A DNA stretch of 52,131 nucleotides from IMG/VR virus record IMGVR_UViG_3300025697_000031, positions 1 to 52,131 of that record; one strand, 5' to 3'. Position numbers and translations under genes: made by a program. The notes below the pieces were generated by a model that saw only the letters and a program-made list of their open reading frames with translations, was not told where the DNA came from and ran no database searches. The DNA is from a virus. Below are positions 24,604-33,640 of this stretch, in pieces (the stretch's first letter is position 1; each line of letters starts with the position of its first letter).

Positions 24604-26775
24604 ATGCCCAAACCTTACGCAATTACAAATGAGGTGCAGTCAACATTGGCTAGCGCTTGGACCAGACAGGACCAGTCTGAACAATCAGATGTCGTCCTTA
24701 CTAGTGCAGCGGACTTCGATTCCGGTGGCGGGTACGCAAGAATTGGCGGAAGGGAAAGCTTCGCGCTTGTAGAATACACTGGAATTACAACCAACACACT
24801 CACCGGCGTTATTGCCTGTACGTTAGGCGTTGTTGTCAGTTCAGCAGACACGGAGAAAGAATGGCCTGCGCTTACAACTGTTAAACGATCAGCCGTTGCC
24901 GAAGATCTGCAAGACACAAGAAACTTCCAAGACTACGGACTAAGCCCAATGGTTATTACCGGATGTGAGATATCCGAAGGTACTAACGCAGGAACATACA
25001 AAATATCAGCTGGCACACTAGCGTTCCGGGATACAGAACTTGATCCTACATCGCCTCTTCATTTGAATAGTATTACAGAACAGGACAACCAAGCAATAAC
25101 AGCTGCTGATACAACGTACTTCGTTGTCTTGTCCTACGATGGAGATTCTACTCCAACTGTTTCTTTAGCTGTAACCTATGCCGGGGACAATAGACAGATT
25201 CAACTTGGCAATGTGAGAAAAGATGCATCTGACAACGTCCACTTTAATAACGGTGGATTCAGATTCCAGAATGCTGCATTAAAGCTGTCTCGACGTAACC
25301 GAGATATCAACAAACTCATTCTTGCTTCAGGTTGTACTATTGCATGGCAAGCTACAAATGAATTAACAATGGCTGCTGGCGTAGCCTATGTAGGAATCGA
25401 AAGGCATACACCATTTTCAGCTGGCGCTTATGATTCATCAGTGGGTAAGTTTACTTATTGCTGGAGAATTTCTGATGTGTGGCAATACACAGCCGATTCT
25501 ACTGTAATCAGTAATTTGTACTATGATGATAACACTGATGGTACGGGCCACCCAGGCGGAGACTTAGCCAACAAAGCTTATGGAGTCCATTGGGTTTATC
25601 TTCATCCGGACGACGAGCATGTCTACATTGTTTATGGCAGAGATTCTTACTCTCTAGCTGAAGCGAACCTTGCCAATCCTCCAGGTGACTTACCACCACT
25701 TATTTCAGACTTCGGAATCCTTATTGGTAAGATCATTCTCCAAGAAGGAGAAACGGATGCATTCGATGCTGTCCAAATGTCAACAGATACTGAATTTGTT
25801 GGTAGCGGCGCTTCTTCTCATAGCAGCCTTTCGGGGCTAACAGAAGGAGACGACCACACTCAGTACACATTGAAGTCACTGTGGGATGCGTACACGCTAA
25901 TAATGGCTACGTCTGACGATACGCCAATTGCGCTAACTGTACCAGAGCAAACGCTTGTAGGGCGAATAACAGCTGGCACAATTGATGCTCTTACTGCTAC
26001 TGAAGTTAGAACATTGATAGGGGTCGCTGACGGAGCGGATGTAACAGGAGATAACGCACCACAAGCGCATAAAGATTCTCACGACCCAGAAGACGGAGGA
26101 GACGCACTAGACACAGCTGCTGCTGCAGAAATATCTGCTGTTGTTGCCGCTGGTGTTGGCACTTCTAGTTCACTGGCAAGGGCTGACCATATTCATGCAA
26201 TTATTCATGCGATTACAGATAACCATATTGTAACTATTGATGGCTCTCCGAATGACGATGAGTTTGCTAGATTCACAGCAGCGGGATTAGAAGGTTTGAC
26301 AGTAGCTGAGGCAATTACAGCATTGTTAGGTGCTGCGTTGCCTGAGAATACATCTATACAACTAGACCCAGCCCTAAGCGCCGACGGTAAATACTCTGGA
26401 ATTACTGAAACGGGAACGGCTGGCGCTACGCTTGCCTTTGGAGACTTGTGCTATTTTGCAGTCGCTGATAGCAGATGGGAACTTGCTGATGCCACTGTAG
26501 TTGCAACTTCGAAAGGAAGGCTAGGTATTTGTGTCTTAGCGGCAACTGGAGATGCCGAAGCAACTACGATGCTAACGTATGGAAAAGTTAGAGCAGATAC
26601 TGCTTTCCCGACGTTCACAATTGGTGCGCCTGTATTCGTTAGCGAAACTGCTGGGGACGCAACATCAACGATACCTACCAAGGCAACAGATGTTGTTGTC
26701 AGGATTATCGGAGAAGCTGTCACCGGGAACGTGCTGTTCTTTAAGCCTGATGGGGCATACGTTGAATACGTTTAG
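24604..26775 (+). CDS. tail fibre or appendage structural protein, 723 aa
   Basis: GAGGAG precedes the ATG; a lone TATAAT at 24581 could start the transcript. Low-complexity, Thr/Ala/Asp-rich beta sequence typical of fibres. Residues ~400-420 include HSSLSGLTEGDDHTQYTLKS, a motif frequent in phage fibres and appendages; residues ~590-723 (ALSADGKYSGITETGTAGAT ... VFVSETAGDATSTIP) match the C-terminal capsid- or fibre-associated domain seen in many siphoviruses. First of a run of appendage genes. Confidence 0.75.
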   Translation: MPKPYAITNEVQSTLASAWTRQDQSEQSDVVLTSAADFDSGGGYARIGGRESFALVEYTGITTNTLTGVIACTLGVVVSSADTEKEWPALTTVKRSAVAEDLQDTRNFQDYGLSPMVITGCEISEGTNAGTYKISAGTLAFRDTELDPTSPLHLNSITEQDNQAITAADTTYFVVLSYDGDSTPTVSLAVTYAGDNRQIQLGNVRKDASDNVHFNNGGFRFQNAALKLSRRNRDINKLILASGCTIAWQATNELTMAAGVAYVGIERHTPFSAGAYDSSVGKFTYCWRISDVWQYTADSTVISNLYYDDNTDGTGHPGGDLANKAYGVHWVYLHPDDEHVYIVYGRDSYSLAEANLANPPGDLPPLISDFGILIGKIILQEGETDAFDAVQMSTDTEFVGSGASSHSSLSGLTEGDDHTQYTLKSLWDAYTLIMATSDDTPIALTVPEQTLVGRITAGTIDALTATEVRTLIGVADGADVTGDNAPQAHKDSHDPEDGGDALDTAAAAEISAVVAAGVGTSSSLARADHIHAIIHAITDNHIVTIDGSPNDDEFARFTAAGLEGLTVAEAITALLGAALPENTSIQLDPALSADGKYSGITETGTAGATLAFGDLCYFAVADSRWELADATVVATSKGRLGICVLAATGDAEATTMLTYGKVRADTAFPTFTIGAPVFVSETAGDATSTIPTKATDVVVRIIGEAVTGNVLFFKPDGAYVEYV

Positions 26776-26787
26776 CTGAGGTGTAAT

Positions 26788-28344
26788 GTGCAAGAACTAA
26801 AATCAAGAAGTTTTATAGATACCTTACGTACTAAAGATAGTGCGATTACAAAAGATGGTTTCGTAAAGAACTATAAACACGAAACTAGATCTGTAGTAAT
26901 TGAAAAAAGCGACAAAAGCTCAATGATCGACATGTCTCTGAAGTCTTCGTACAAGATGATGGTTGGGGCTGGGAAATCCGTCAGGGTGGCAGAGATACGA
27001 TTGAACGACTGGACTGGGAAACAAGACCTGTTTGATGTACTTGGTTTCTACAACAGAAAAGGCAAGCGTAGCAAGATGTCTAAGGCGTTCACTCTGAAGT
27101 ACGCTGAGGACAAAACTGTAACTGTAACCGAACCAATACCAGACGGGAACGGCAAGGAGTTTAGTTTTGACGTAGTTCGGCCTGATTGGAATAATGCCAT
27201 TACGTTCAAAAAATTAAGTGACCTACCGCACAAAGACATTTCCATCGGCATTTACACAGAGACGGCGATTGGCGAAAAGGTAGAGTGGCTTCCAACCGTT
27301 GATGGATTCGACATATATGAGTGGGCTGACTATGACGTTACACAGATAGACAGCCTTGAACATGATACTGTTAATGGGTCCTTCAACTCTCTCGTAATGA
27401 TCGACGCCACCCACTTCATCCTGGCATATGCAGGAACTGACTATGACGGTTTCATCAAGACATTCAGCATAGACGGAAGCTACGACAATATTACGCAGAT
27501 AGACAGCATTGAACATGATGCTGCTTACGCGTACTACAGCTCTCTCGTAATGATTGACGCCACCCACTTCATCCTGGCATATACAGGCGCTGGCTATGAC
27601 GGTTTCATCAAGACATTCAGCATAGACGGAAGCTACGACATTACAGAGATAGACAGCCTTGAACATGATACTGTTAATGGGTCCTTCAACTCTCTCGTAA
27701 TGATCGACGCCACCCACTTCATCCTGGCATATACAGGCGCTGACAATGACGGCTTCATCAAGACATTCAGCATAGACGGAAGCTACAACATTACAGAGAT
27801 AGACAGCATTGAACATGATACTGTTAATGGAGGCTACAACTCCCTAGTAATGATTGACGCCACCCACTTCATCCTGGCATATACAGGCGCTGACAATGGC
27901 GGTTTCATCAAGACATTCAGCATAGACGGAAGCTACGACAATATTACGCAGATAGACAGCCTTGAACATGATGCTGCTTACGTGTTCTACAGCTCTCTCG
28001 TAATGATCGACGCCACCCACTTCATCCTGGCATATGCAGGCGATGGCGGTTTCATCAAGACATTCAGCATAGACGGAAGCTACAACATTACAGAGATAGA
28101 CAGCATTGAACATGATACTGTTAATGGAGGCTACAACTCCCTAGTAATGATTGACGCCACCCACTTCATCCTGGCATATACAGGCGCTGACAATGACGGC
28201 TTCATCAAGACATTCAGCGTTGAAGAGCCAATAACCTCTAGCATCAAATCAATCAACGGAGTAGCAATCGCAGACATCAAGTCAATCAACGGAGTAGTAA
28301 TCGGAGACATCAAGCAATTCAATGGAGTATCGAACGTCTCATAA
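26788..28344 (+). CDS. tail fibre with six near-identical propeller-type repeats, 518 aa
   Basis: GTG start (GAGGTG upstream). Residues 1-180 form a unique attachment domain. Residues ~185-477 are six repeats of about 50 residues with the core SLVMIDATHFILAYTG and GFIKTFSIDGSY, likely blades of a six-bladed beta-propeller. Repeats are also nearly identical at DNA level (27343-28220). The C-terminus (SIKSINGVAIADIKSINGVV, ~482-501) is the IKxINGV motif found at ends of many phage tail proteins. Probably a receptor-binding or virion surface protein. Confidence 0.75.
   Translation: MQELKSRSFIDTLRTKDSAITKDGFVKNYKHETRSVVIEKSDKSSMIDMSLKSSYKMMVGAGKSVRVAEIRLNDWTGKQDLFDVLGFYNRKGKRSKMSKAFTLKYAEDKTVTVTEPIPDGNGKEFSFDVVRPDWNNAITFKKLSDLPHKDISIGIYTETAIGEKVEWLPTVDGFDIYEWADYDVTQIDSLEHDTVNGSFNSLVMIDATHFILAYAGTDYDGFIKTFSIDGSYDNITQIDSIEHDAAYAYYSSLVMIDATHFILAYTGAGYDGFIKTFSIDGSYDITEIDSLEHDTVNGSFNSLVMIDATHFILAYTGADNDGFIKTFSIDGSYNITEIDSIEHDTVNGGYNSLVMIDATHFILAYTGADNGGFIKTFSIDGSYDNITQIDSLEHDAAYVFYSSLVMIDATHFILAYAGDGGFIKTFSIDGSYNITEIDSIEHDTVNGGYNSLVMIDATHFILAYTGADNDGFIKTFSVEEPITSSIKSINGVAIADIKSINGVVIGDIKQFNGVSNVS
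27343..28220 (+). repeat. six in-frame ~150 bp tandem repeats
   Basis: Units begin near 27343, 27493, 27643, 27790, 27940 and 28087. The variable part of each unit is the stretch just before SLVMIDATHF (TVNGSFN, AAYAYYS, TVNGGYN, AAYVFYS); the rest is almost invariant even at synonymous sites, indicating recent duplication or gene conversion. Confidence 0.85.
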
Positions 28345-28365
28345 TGCAAGATAAAAGGAAATAAT

Positions 28366-31080
28366 ATGTACGGATCTAATTTATACGGAGAGACAGTCTA
28401 TGCTGGTGAAGGAACAGCGGCGTTCACTAAAGAACTGCCTGAGACGATCAGCGCGGCTGCGGCTATCGCCAAAGCCGTTGCAGTAATATATGCCGACACG
28501 ATAAGTCAGTCTGATGCAATGCAAAAAGCCATTGGGGCTATTTATTCAGAGACTGTTAACAAATCCGATGATATTTCAAGAGATATTGGAGTAACTTACT
28601 CGGAAGAAATCGACAAATCTGACACAATCTCCAAGGCTGTCGGCGTTAGCTACGTAGAGAGCATGGGAGTTACCGGCTCACCGGGCAAAGGTGCTGGCAA
28701 ATCTGCTCCAGAAACAGTGAATATCTCTGGAGATAAGAGTATTGTCAAGTCATTTGTTCGTGAGTACACAGATACGCTAGGACTATCTGACGGAGATATT
28801 GCTCATATTATTAGAATCTTTGAGGAAGACCTTGATTTATCAACGTCAGTGTCTGAGGCCATTTCTACGATCTTCTCTAACACGATAAGCATAACCGCTT
28901 CGCCAACCTCTTCGATAATATTAGATCTTCTAACCGAGGAATTGACTTTTGACGATACGTATCATATCGGTGTATTGCTGCATAAGATATTTACAGACGA
29001 CATCAATATCTCAGACGATGAACAGAATGCGATTTCAAGAGCGTTGATTGAGAATCTTGGATTGTCGTACACAATTGCTAGCGCTATTTCAAAAGCTCTG
29101 TCAGCTAGTTTAACAATATCTGACGAAGAATACAGCTCAACATCAAAGCCCTTCTCTGACAGTTTAGGAATATCTGACGACATTACCAAAGGGATAGCAT
29201 CAACGTATTCTGACACGATAAACATCGACGCTTTGGCCGAAGAAATATACGACCTGTTTATCACTAAGACTGAAGAATTGAATGTGTCGGACTCTTCAAG
29301 ATACTCTATGGCGAGGTCTATTGCCGAAGAAATCAGTTTGGCTGATACAATAGATAAATCATGCGGAAGAATATTCGCAGAGACTATAGACCTATCTGAC
29401 GCGATTGTGAAGGCCGTAACTTCTTTCCTCGAAGAAGAGTTAGGATTATCTGACGCAATTGTCAAAGATGTTGCGCGTTTGCTCGAAGATGAGTTAAGCA
29501 TATTGGATGCCTTCTCTTTGAGAAGAGAACTTAACGTTGATGAAACAATTTCGTTAGACGCTGGATTCTCTAGAATTATCGATATTGTCAAAATGGTGAC
29601 AGAAGAGCTAAATCTATCTGACGGGGATGCGGCGAATCTATATCGGATATTTATCGAGACGATGAATCTTTCCGGTTTGGCTTCTCAAGGTGGAGCATAT
29701 ACGTATTCAGATGCGTTGAATTTATCTGACTCGATTTCTTCAGAGATTTCTAGAAGTATAATAGAAGCGATTAGTATCGCTAGCGATGTATTGAATGGCG
29801 TTGATATTACGAAAACAGAGACGCTGTCGCTGTTAGGATCTTTTGTTAAAGCGATGTCTTTCATCAAGGGAGAGGTTCTTTCTATTGATGATGGTAAGTC
29901 GTTTGATGTCGCGAGAGATATTTCAGAGGTGATAAATGCATCTGATGGGGTATCATCTAATATCAGCCTCGCTAATAAAGCGGAAGGGCTATCACTCTCA
30001 GATTCGATCATTAGAGCTACTTCTCTTATAAAGGAAGAATCTGTCTCCATTGATGACAACAAGCTATTTGATGCTGCAAAAAATACTTCTGAAACGGTTT
30101 CATTAGACGCAGCCTATACTAGAGTTATCGATATCGTTAAAATATTAACAGATGAATTGACTCTCTCAGACGGTGACGCGGCAAATATTCACAGGCTTTT
30201 CATTGAAACGATAAATCTTCTAGGCGTAGTTTCTCAAGGAGGAGCATACACGTATTCAGATGCAGTCAATTTATCTGATTCAGTCTCTTCTGGCATTGCT
30301 AGAAGTATAATCGATGCAATTAGTATTTCTGGCAATATGCTGTTTGGCACAGATATTACTAGAGCAGAAACGCTCTCGCTATTGGCTTCTTTTACCAGAA
30401 TAATATCTCTTATCATTATCAAAGAGGAAACTCTTTCTGTAGATGATAGCAAACTATTCGACATAGTAAGAGGCATCTCAGAGACGATGACTATCTCTGA
30501 GCAAGCAGCATTTATTATCTTGCTGCAAAAGTCAGAGACTCTATCAATCTCTGATGAATTGACGGAGAGTATTGGTTTAGCGGCAGCTGAGGAGATGCAG
30601 ATTGCATCTGCACTTGTAGCCGCTATAGAGAAGAAGATGTCTGAAACACTTAACTTCAATGACATCTTGTACTTCGACATAGCTATGGCTTTCGGAGAAA
30701 TACTTAACATAGATGATAGTTTCTTAACAGGGGTTCTTCTCGATGTCGCAGAAGAACTTGCTTTTACAGACGGCGTGTCGTTTGACGCTGTAAAATTATT
30801 CACAGAAGTCCTTTCTCTCGCTGCTTATGCTGGAAAGGCATTACCTCCACTAGATATTTCAGAAATTATCCAAATCGCTGAAGCTGTTGTCAAATCAATA
30901 GATTCGATAAAAGAAGAGGCGCTTGGATTATCCGGTGATGCATTATTTGGCATAGCTAGGATATTGACAGATACGATTGTGCTTTCTGAAAGAGCAAAGT
31001 TCAGCGGATTAGTGTACTCTCCAGAAACAAACATAGCTGTTTCAATCTTAAAGGCAGCGATTAAGGCATACAAAAACTAG
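28366..31080 (+). CDS. repetitive fibre protein, 904 aa
   Basis: AAAGGAAATA precedes the ATG. After an N-terminal tip (MYGSNLYGETVYAGEG) the protein consists of about forty degenerate units of 18-22 residues with the pattern E-T/L-x-L-S-D-x-I-x-K-A. Long stretches recur: QGGAYTYSDA and FDVxxxISE appear twice each. Such solenoid-like repeats fit a long fibre or adhesin. No chaperone domain seen. Follows the six-repeat fibre and probably works with it. Confidence 0.75.
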   Translation: MYGSNLYGETVYAGEGTAAFTKELPETISAAAAIAKAVAVIYADTISQSDAMQKAIGAIYSETVNKSDDISRDIGVTYSEEIDKSDTISKAVGVSYVESMGVTGSPGKGAGKSAPETVNISGDKSIVKSFVREYTDTLGLSDGDIAHIIRIFEEDLDLSTSVSEAISTIFSNTISITASPTSSIILDLLTEELTFDDTYHIGVLLHKIFTDDINISDDEQNAISRALIENLGLSYTIASAISKALSASLTISDEEYSSTSKPFSDSLGISDDITKGIASTYSDTINIDALAEEIYDLFITKTEELNVSDSSRYSMARSIAEEISLADTIDKSCGRIFAETIDLSDAIVKAVTSFLEEELGLSDAIVKDVARLLEDELSILDAFSLRRELNVDETISLDAGFSRIIDIVKMVTEELNLSDGDAANLYRIFIETMNLSGLASQGGAYTYSDALNLSDSISSEISRSIIEAISIASDVLNGVDITKTETLSLLGSFVKAMSFIKGEVLSIDDGKSFDVARDISEVINASDGVSSNISLANKAEGLSLSDSIIRATSLIKEESVSIDDNKLFDAAKNTSETVSLDAAYTRVIDIVKILTDELTLSDGDAANIHRLFIETINLLGVVSQGGAYTYSDAVNLSDSVSSGIARSIIDAISISGNMLFGTDITRAETLSLLASFTRIISLIIIKEETLSVDDSKLFDIVRGISETMTISEQAAFIILLQKSETLSISDELTESIGLAAAEEMQIASALVAAIEKKMSETLNFNDILYFDIAMAFGEILNIDDSFLTGVLLDVAEELAFTDGVSFDAVKLFTEVLSLAAYAGKALPPLDISEIIQIAEAVVKSIDSIKEEALGLSGDALFGIARILTDTIVLSERAKFSGLVYSPETNIAVSILKAAIKAYKN

Positions 31081-31088
31081 GAGTAAAA

Positions 31089-31397
31089 ATGATTAAGATT
31101 GATAGTGTGAATGCCGGTTCTTCAGTTAGGTTTAGAGTGAGTACTTATGATGCAGATGACTGTATCGCTAATGCAGACTCAGTCCCAAGCATTACAGTTT
31201 ATTCAGGAGAGCCTGCGTTTGACACTGTTGTTCTAGCTGAAGTGGTCATGGTCCAGACAGGTCTTGGTGTTTATGATTATTGGTGGGACACTACAGGAAT
31301 GGAGACTGATACGTATTTGGCTGTCGCTCCTAGTGTTGTGGATGCTCATAAGAACAACAACAGGATTCAGATTCGTGTTCTTTCTGCGACTGTGTAG
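31089..31397 (+). CDS. hypothetical structural protein, 102 aa
   Basis: TAGGAG precedes the ATG. An Ig-like or carbohydrate-binding beta-sandwich pattern: GSSVRFRVSTYDADDCIAN ... GVYDYWWDTTGMETDTYLAV. Small proteins of this type often follow phage fibre genes and may be an appendage accessory protein. Function inferred only. Confidence 0.6.
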   Translation: MIKIDSVNAGSSVRFRVSTYDADDCIANADSVPSITVYSGEPAFDTVVLAEVVMVQTGLGVYDYWWDTTGMETDTYLAVAPSVVDAHKNNNRIQIRVLSATV

Positions 31398-31412
31398 AGG
31401 GAGCGATAATTG

Positions 31413-32105
31413 ATGGACAGTAGGATACTTGACTTGACAGGACAAAGATTCGGGAAGTTAATTGTCGTTAATCTTACAGAAAAAAGAAATTCTTCCGGCA
31501 ATGTTGTTTGGAGATGCCAGTGTGATTGTGGGAATTTTGTCTATGTTGCTAGCAGCGACCTTATTAGGGGGCAAAAATCTTGCGGATGTGAAAAAGCTAG
31601 AGATATAACTGGAATCAGGTCTGGCAGGCTTGTTGCGGTTAAACCAACCGAAAGAAGAAATTCTTGTTCAGAGGTAATATGGTTAGCAAAGTGCGATTGC
31701 GGGAATTTTGTGTATGTTGCAGGAAGAGACTTAACTAGAAAACACACGAAGTCTTGTGGCTGTCTTAGTAAAGATATTATGAGTGCTAAAAAAGGCCATC
31801 TTAACAATAACTGGAACCCTAAATTGACTGATGAAGAAAGAGTACATGGTCGTTGTGTTCCTGGCTACTCAAAATGGCGATTTGAAGTTTTTGAACGTGA
31901 CGGCTTTACGTGCCAAAAATGCGGAGATAGCACTGGCGGGAATCTTAACGCTCATCATATTGATAGTTATGCTGACAATCCAGAATCTCGCGTTGAGATT
32001 AGTAACGGGGTAACTCTTTGCGAGGAATGCCACAAAGACTTCCATCATATTTACGGCAATCATTCAACAAGAGAAAAAGTAGAAGAATGGTTAGATTCAA
32101 CGTAA
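31413..32105 (+). CDS. HNH endonuclease with two zinc-ribbon repeats (copy 2)
   Basis: 230 aa, same architecture as copies at 15710 and 42003: two LTGQRFGKLIVV/ITGIRSGRLVAV...CxCDCG...SCGC units, then HNH with CQKCG, NAHHI, NGVTLCEECHKDFH. Start at 31413 (GGGAGCGATAATTG upstream); a TTG just before is ignored. It interrupts the appendage gene cluster. A free-standing mobile endonuclease is the best explanation. Confidence 0.85.
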   Translation: MDSRILDLTGQRFGKLIVVNLTEKRNSSGNVVWRCQCDCGNFVYVASSDLIRGQKSCGCEKARDITGIRSGRLVAVKPTERRNSCSEVIWLAKCDCGNFVYVAGRDLTRKHTKSCGCLSKDIMSAKKGHLNNNWNPKLTDEERVHGRCVPGYSKWRFEVFERDGFTCQKCGDSTGGNLNAHHIDSYADNPESRVEISNGVTLCEECHKDFHHIYGNHSTREKVEEWLDST

Positions 32106-32156
32106 TTCGTGTCATTGTATTCACAAATAAGGATTATATATAGAGAGGCAAATCTT

Positions 32157-32354
32157 ATGCAAATGGAAATGACTAAGAAGAATTCAGAAGGCGAAACTGT
32201 TGATAAGCGTGGAAAGCGCCGCACTGTTGTCGATGGAGTTCTTAAGAATCAAGAGGTAAGTCTTAAAACTGGGGAGTGGGCGGACTTATCTACTATTAAA
32301 ATAGAGGTTAAAGAAGCCGCAGATCTTGCGGCGAGTACTAAAGAAACAAGTTAA
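32157..32354 (+). CDS. hypothetical protein, 65 aa
   Basis: AGAGAGG precedes the ATG at 32157. Charged, with a basic centre (DKRGKRRTVVDG). Unrecognised; placed between the HNH gene and a structural gene. Confidence 0.6.
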   Translation: MQMEMTKKNSEGETVDKRGKRRTVVDGVLKNQEVSLKTGEWADLSTIKIEVKEAADLAASTKETS

Positions 32355-32378
32355 AGCTCGCTTGCTATGGAGGACAGA

Positions 32379-32846
32379 ATGAAAAAAAAGGACAACCTAG
32401 GCCTTCACGGAGAGTTTGAACTGGTTGCCGCACACTCAGATGGTGAGGTATTTGCTACTAGAGAAATACTAAACATCATCACAACGATGGGTCTTACAGA
32501 AGTCGCAAAAATGCTTATCGGAGCAGAGTCTGTTGGTTTTACTTTTGTTGCGATAGGTCTTGGAACTACGACACCTGTACTTGGCGACACAACGCTTGAG
32601 TCAGAGATTACCACGGCTGGCGGCGCACGCATTGATTCTACAAGCGAATCCACGGCTGCCGCAGTAGCGACTATCCCTGTGACGTTTAATTTCACGGCTG
32701 GTGCTTCATTCGCTATCACAGAAGTTGGACTGCTCAATGCGTCGTCAGCAGGAGACTTGTTGGCTCATCAGACCTTCGCAGCTATTAACGTAGCCGAAGG
32801 CGATAGTCTTACAGCAACGTGGACCATCACATCTGCCGGTGTGTAG
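32379..32846 (+). CDS. tail fibre/structural protein, 155 aa
   Basis: GGAGG 6 nt before the ATG at 32379. The sequence IGLGTTTPVLGDTTLESEIT ... FNFTAGASFAITEVGLLNAS matches a phage structural domain common in tail-associated proteins (GTGTxxPxxxDTxLxxEI, then EVGLFN and LARxxF). Last gene before the terminator and tmRNA. Confidence 0.7.
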   Translation: MKKKDNLGLHGEFELVAAHSDGEVFATREILNIITTMGLTEVAKMLIGAESVGFTFVAIGLGTTTPVLGDTTLESEITTAGGARIDSTSESTAAAVATIPVTFNFTAGASFAITEVGLLNASSAGDLLAHQTFAAINVAEGDSLTATWTITSAGV

Positions 32847-32871
32847 TGTAGCATAGCAAACGAAATACTAC

Positions 32872-32899
32872 GGCGGGGCTAACTACCCCGCCATTTTTT
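32872..32899 (+). terminator. rho-independent terminator
   Basis: Perfect 7 bp stem GGCGGGG/CCCCGCC, 7 nt loop, then ATTTTTTAA. Separates the appendage genes from the tmRNA promoter. Confidence 0.9.
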
Positions 32900-32905
32900 A
32901 ACGAC

Positions 32906-32934
32906 TTGACGGATTGGGATTTTTGTGGTATGAT
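32906..32934 (+). promoter_or_regulatory. sigma70-type promoter for tmRNA
   Basis: TTGACG, 17 nt, TATGAT; starts 7 nt after the preceding terminator. The tmRNA 5' end follows the -10 by about 12 nt. Confidence 0.9.
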
Positions 32935-32945
32935 GTAACAAACAT

Positions 32946-33270
32946 GTGGGTGACATGGTATCGATTGGTGCGAGAAATGTTCAGGTGCTAGGCAACATTA
33001 ACAATAACCGAGAACAATCAAACAAACGTTATTTACGACGAGTATTTAACTGCTTTCTCTGCGGGGATAGTTACCTTCGAGAAAAGTATCGACTATAGCT
33101 ATATCAACTAGCAAGCTTCGCAATAACCTAGCTGATTAACAACCGCGAATAGCAGGCGGCGAACTTTGCCAGTCCTAGTAACCGGCTGCGACTTAAAGAC
33201 TGGAGATTCCTAGTGGCATCCTGCCAAAGAACGCAACAACACGCGGGTTCGAATCCCGCCACCTACACCA
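32946..33270 (+). ncRNA. ssrA: tmRNA (trans-translation RNA)
   Basis: 5' end GTGGGTGACATGGTATCGAT and 3' end GGGTTCGAATCCCGCC...CCTACACCA form the tRNA-like domain: acceptor GTGGGTG/CACCTAC, T arm GCGGG-TTCGAAT-CCCGC, CCA encoded. Conserved internal pieces include AGGTGC after the 5' domain and GACTTAAAGACTGG before the 3' domain. The mRNA-like part (about 32990-33090) is A/C-rich, but none of the three frames ends in the usual -LAA type tag, so the tag frame is not assigned. It rescues stalled ribosomes; a phage copy would supplement or reprogramme the host system. Confidence 0.9.
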
Positions 33271-33272
33271 CA

Positions 33273-33345
33273 GGGCTATAGCATGGGCTACACGGCAACT
33301 CGCGAGAAAGGCTGTGTTGTCGTGGGTTCAATTCCCACTAGCCCG
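33273..33345 (+). tRNA. tRNA-like element with aberrant anticodon arm
   Basis: Acceptor GGGCTA/TAGCCC (6 bp) and T arm GTGGG-TTCAATT-CCCAC are canonical, but the middle folds as a 7 bp stem ACACGGC/GCTGTGT with a 14 nt loop instead of a D arm plus anticodon arm. No usable anticodon. Begins 3 nt after the tmRNA; may be a decayed tRNA. Confidence 0.55.
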
Positions 33346-33368
33346 TCAGAGAAGAAAAGGGAGACAAC

Positions 33369-33470
33369 ATGAACAAAAGAAACAGAGACGGTAAAGGCCC
33401 AGCAGGCAAAGGCCCGAAGACTGGAAGAGGCTTGGGTAATTGCCAGCCGACCACTACTCACAAGGTGTAA
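33369..33470 (+). CDS. small Gly-rich protein, 33 aa, DUF5320-like motif
   Basis: GGGAG precedes the ATG. DGKGPAGKGPKTGRGLGNC resembles the DGxGPxGxGPxTGRGxGxC repeat motif found in many small bacterial and phage proteins, here in a very short basic version. Lies between tmRNA/tRNA-like element and a hairpin-rich gap. Function unknown. Confidence 0.55.
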   Translation: MNKRNRDGKGPAGKGPKTGRGLGNCQPTTTHKV

Positions 33471-33640
33471 ATAAGCTTTCAGGCTTATAGTCACGCATTA
33501 TAAGCCTACAGCACTATAAAGATTTTAGCCCTCGGCTAAAAGGCCAGTGAAATTCTGGCAACTTCCCTCCCCGCGAGAAAAAGGGCGGAGATGTTTTCTG
33601 CCCTTTTTCTCCAATATATCAAAACAGGAGATATTAAATT
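33471..33640 (+). promoter_or_regulatory. hairpin-rich gap before head genes
   Basis: Consecutive hairpins: GGCTTATA/TATAAGCC (33482-33506), TTTTAGCC-ctc-GGCTAAAA (33523-33541), GCCAG/CTGGC (33543-33559) and the terminator at 33578-33608. Dense packing suggests a structured 3' or 5' untranslated RNA. Confidence 0.5.
33578..33610 (+). terminator. rho-independent terminator
   Basis: 9 bp stem AAAAAGGGC/GCCCTTTTT with an A tract upstream and T tract downstream, so it can work in both directions. Confidence 0.85.

Noticed and set aside
27343-28220. Regular repeats that could suggest a CRISPR array
   Set aside because: The repeats are in-frame coding units of ~150 bp inside a fibre gene, with no short repeat/spacer structure and no cas genes.
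28962-30803. Leftward ORFs of 125-209 aa opposite the 904 aa fibre
   Set aside because: Mirror images of the repeat coding strand, no ribosome binding sites.
31413-32105. HNH gene as part of a group I intron
   Set aside because: No split gene flanks any of the three HNH copies and no intron core elements were recognised.
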